Below, in pieces: positions 62,609-64,000 of a stretch of 64,000 nt of DNA. A program made the position numbers and the translations under genes. Each line of letters opens with the position of its first letter. The first letter of the stretch is position 1. The notes beneath the pieces are model-generated. The model was not told where the DNA came from. It searched no databases and worked only from the letters and a program-made list of their open reading frames with translations. This DNA is from Akkermansia muciniphila (GTDB lineage: Bacteria > Verrucomicrobiota > Verrucomicrobiia > Opitutales > UBA953), in NCBI GenBank assembly GCA_943331445.1, contig CALQLO010000008.1:26623-90622 (forward strand), given 5' to 3'.

Positions 62609-63685
62609 TTATTTGAAAACTCCCCCGCCCATGAGCACGCGGTCTTGATACACGGCTAGGACTTGGCCGGGGGCCAGGCCTCGCTGGGTTTGGGCAAAGC
62701 GGATTCGTACGGAGCCGTCAGCCTGCGGGATGAAGCGGGCGGGGGTGGCGGCATCACGATAACGGACGCGGGCGAGAATGTCCTGCTCGCCGGTGACGGG
62801 CTGATTAATCCAAGTGAAATCACGCGCGGTGGCTTCGGCGGTATACAGCCACGGCGCATCGGGCTTATCGAAGGCGACGTGGAGCGTGTTGGTCGCGAAA
62901 TCTTTCTTCACGACGACGAAGTATTCGTGGTCAGTGTTAGAGGGCAGTCCGATACCTTTGCGCTGGCCAATAGTGTAGCGGTGTAAGCCACGGTGCTTGC
63001 CAATCTCCTTGCCGGCGGCGTTCATAATCGCTCCAGGCGCGTCTGGGATATGACGCTCGAGAAAATCTTGCACGGGAACTTGGCCGAGGAAGCAGATGCC
63101 TTGGCTGTCTTTGCGTTCTGCGTTGGGAAGGTGCGCGTCAGCGGCGAGTTTGCGCACCTCGGGCTTAAGTAATTCGCCGATGGGAAAAATGGCTTTCGCG
63201 AGCTGTTCCTGGCGGAGGAGGGCGAGGAAGTAGGACTGGTCTTTGTTCGGGTCGAGGCCTTCCAGAAGATCGTAACGGCCATCGGCATTTTCACGCCGGC
63301 GGGCGTAATGTCCCGTCGCGATGACGTCGAAGCCGTCCGCGAGGGCCTTGCGCAGGAAGACGCCAAACTTCATCTCGCGGTTGCAGATGATGTCGGGGTT
63401 AGGCGTCAGTCCACGCCGGTAGCCATCGACCAGGTATTCGACAACGGTGCGCTTATAGTCCTCAACGAGGTCGATGATTCGAAAGGGGAGGCCGAGATGG
63501 GTGGCGACGGCTTGGGCGTTGCGCACATCGTCCTCCCAGGGGCATTCGCCCGGAAAGGGTAGGCCTTCCTCGTTCATCCAGGTCCGGAAGTAGGCCGCAT
63601 GTACCTCATGCCCTTGCTGCTTGAGCAGAAGGGCGGCCACAGCGCTATCTACGCCGCCCGAGAGGGCTACTAAGACCTTGGACAT
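62609..63685 (-). CDS. mnmA: tRNA-specific 2-thiouridylase MnmA
   Basis: A 358-residue enzyme starting at MSKVLVALSGGVDSAVAALL (ATG ending 63685; a TTG nine bases earlier is possible). The PP-loop SGGVDS is at 9-14. The catalytic cysteines lie in NPDIICNREMKFG (near 100) and KDSQGICFLGQVP (near 195). It thiolates U34 of Lys, Glu and Gln tRNAs using ATP and relayed sulfur. Its stop lies beside an 8-nt repeat array. Confidence 0.96.
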   Translation of the reverse strand: MSKVLVALSGGVDSAVAALLLKQQGHEVHAAYFRTWMNEEGLPFPGECPWEDDVRNAQAVATHLGLPFRIIDLVEDYKRTVVEYLVDGYRRGLTPNPDIICNREMKFGVFLRKALADGFDVIATGHYARRRENADGRYDLLEGLDPNKDQSYFLALLRQEQLAKAIFPIGELLKPEVRKLAADAHLPNAERKDSQGICFLGQVPVQDFLERHIPDAPGAIMNAAGKEIGKHRGLHRYTIGQRKGIGLPSNTDHEYFVVVKKDFATNTLHVAFDKPDAPWLYTAEATARDFTWINQPVTGEQDILARVRYRDAATPARFIPQADGSVRIRFAQTQRGLAPGQVLAVYQDRVLMGGGVFK

Positions 63686-63733
63686 CCCCGCCAAGGTAGG
63701 GCGGGGAAGGGCGGGGATACAGATTATTTAAAA

Positions 63734-63835
63734 GGGGCAGGGGTCGGGGTAGGGGTAGGCAAGACGAGCTTACTGAAGCCCTTGGTCGCCTGCATTTCCT
63801 ACCCCTGCCCCGACCCCTACCCCTACCCCTATCCC
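63734..63835. repeat. inverted 6-nt arrays in a divergent gap
   Basis: The G-rich arm 63734-63759 (GGGGCA, GGGGTC, GGGGTA, GGGGTA) faces the C-rich arm 63799-63835 carrying the complement of GGGATA, GGGGTA, GGGGTA, GGGGTC, GGGGCA, GGGGTA, about 40 bp apart. Edges are 48 bp from the mnmA start and 53 bp from the next start. This is the clearest potential G-quadruplex pair in the window. Confidence 0.85.
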
Positions 63836-63888
63836 TTGTGGTCTCATATCGCTTTGCTCTCCCGCCTTGGGCATGTTTTCCTCGTTCC

Positions 63889-64000
63889 ATGCGTCGCGGT
63901 CTCACCCTCCTTTTCCTCGGTCTCGCCCCCCTCTGTGCCCAGAATAACCAACTTGCCGGAGTGCAGCAGGATTTGGCTGAATTACGCACGGAGGTTGAAA
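63889..64000 (+). CDS. partial secreted protein, cut by window end
   Basis: An open frame from ATG 63889 runs to the window edge (37 residues). MRRGLTLLFLGLAPLCAQ is a good signal peptide; the following NNQLAGVQQDLAELRTEVE looks like the start of a coiled coil, as in CpoB/YbgF-type or other periplasmic proteins. Nothing more can be said from this fragment. Confidence 0.6.
   Translation, partial: MRRGLTLLFLGLAPLCAQNNQLAGVQQDLAELRTEVE

Overview
The window comes from a GC-rich (roughly 60 %), densely packed bacterial chromosome, most plausibly a Verrucomicrobiota member, perhaps Opitutales. The inference rests on several things seen together: a Planctomycetes/Verrucomicrobia-type surface cluster (DUF1501, PPC-domain, DUF1549/DUF1553 cytochrome, cytochrome-WD40), DUF1080 and PmoA-like secreted proteins, several secreted SGNH hydrolases, a CE15-type esterase, a DUF5069 protein and an orphan four-gene pseudopilin operon. 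No marker gene such as rRNA is present to settle taxonomy. No CRISPR array, transposase, phage gene or rRNA was seen.

Layout. 1-14.7 kb: a DUF1080 protein; a minus-strand pair (membrane coiled-coil protein plus Ala/Lys-rich lipoprotein); then the four-gene DUF1501/PPC/DUF1549-DUF1553/WD40 operon. 14.8-23.7 kb: a complete MdtABC-like RND efflux operon with two different permeases and its outer-membrane factor. 23.7-25.4 kb: a ParB-fold small protein, a PmoA-like protein and a small membrane protein. 25.4-31.5 kb: tRNA-Ser, glnS-gltX, a SurA/PpiD-like chaperone and dihydrofolate reductase. 31.8-37 kb: CE15-like esterase, tRNA-Arg(CCG), an MFS exporter, two tandem SGNH hydrolases and DUF5069. 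37-43.8 kb: a pyrB-pyrC'-CPBP protease-thiL operon, trpA, a DUF3147-like protein, tRNA-Leu and a queuosine-precursor transporter. 43.8-53.4 kb: an SGNH hydrolase, a coiled-coil periplasmic protein, a TetR repressor divergent from a second RND operon, and a Na+/H+ antiporter-like protein. 53.4-57.1 kb: the pseudopilin operon. 57.2-64 kb: accA, DUF1080, fatty acid hydroxylase, kamA, tRNA-Arg(ACG), ubiE/menG, mnmA and a partial secreted protein.

The most unusual content lies between genes. About ten intergenic gaps carry two kinds of repeat. (i) Arrays of short units of fixed length but variable sequence (6-, 7- or 8-nt units), often in inverted pairs at the two edges of a gap. In most dated cases they lie within a few bases of stop codons but 44-89 bp from start codons. 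(ii) Hairpins flanked by GGTAGGG/CCCTACC, often arranged head-to-head, in which the flanks and loops are kept while the stems change with compensating substitutions. I do not recognise either as a named family. Together they are the best candidate here for an undescribed system.

Other points of note: the dihydroorotase encoded next to pyrB has lost its HxH metal motif (N67/R69), which suggests a structural PyrC'-type partner of aspartate carbamoyltransferase; a perfect 12-bp-arm TetR operator covers the start codon of the RND adaptor gene, in a divergent gap of only 24 bp; and the 3' end of tRNA-Ser is duplicated 175 bp away.
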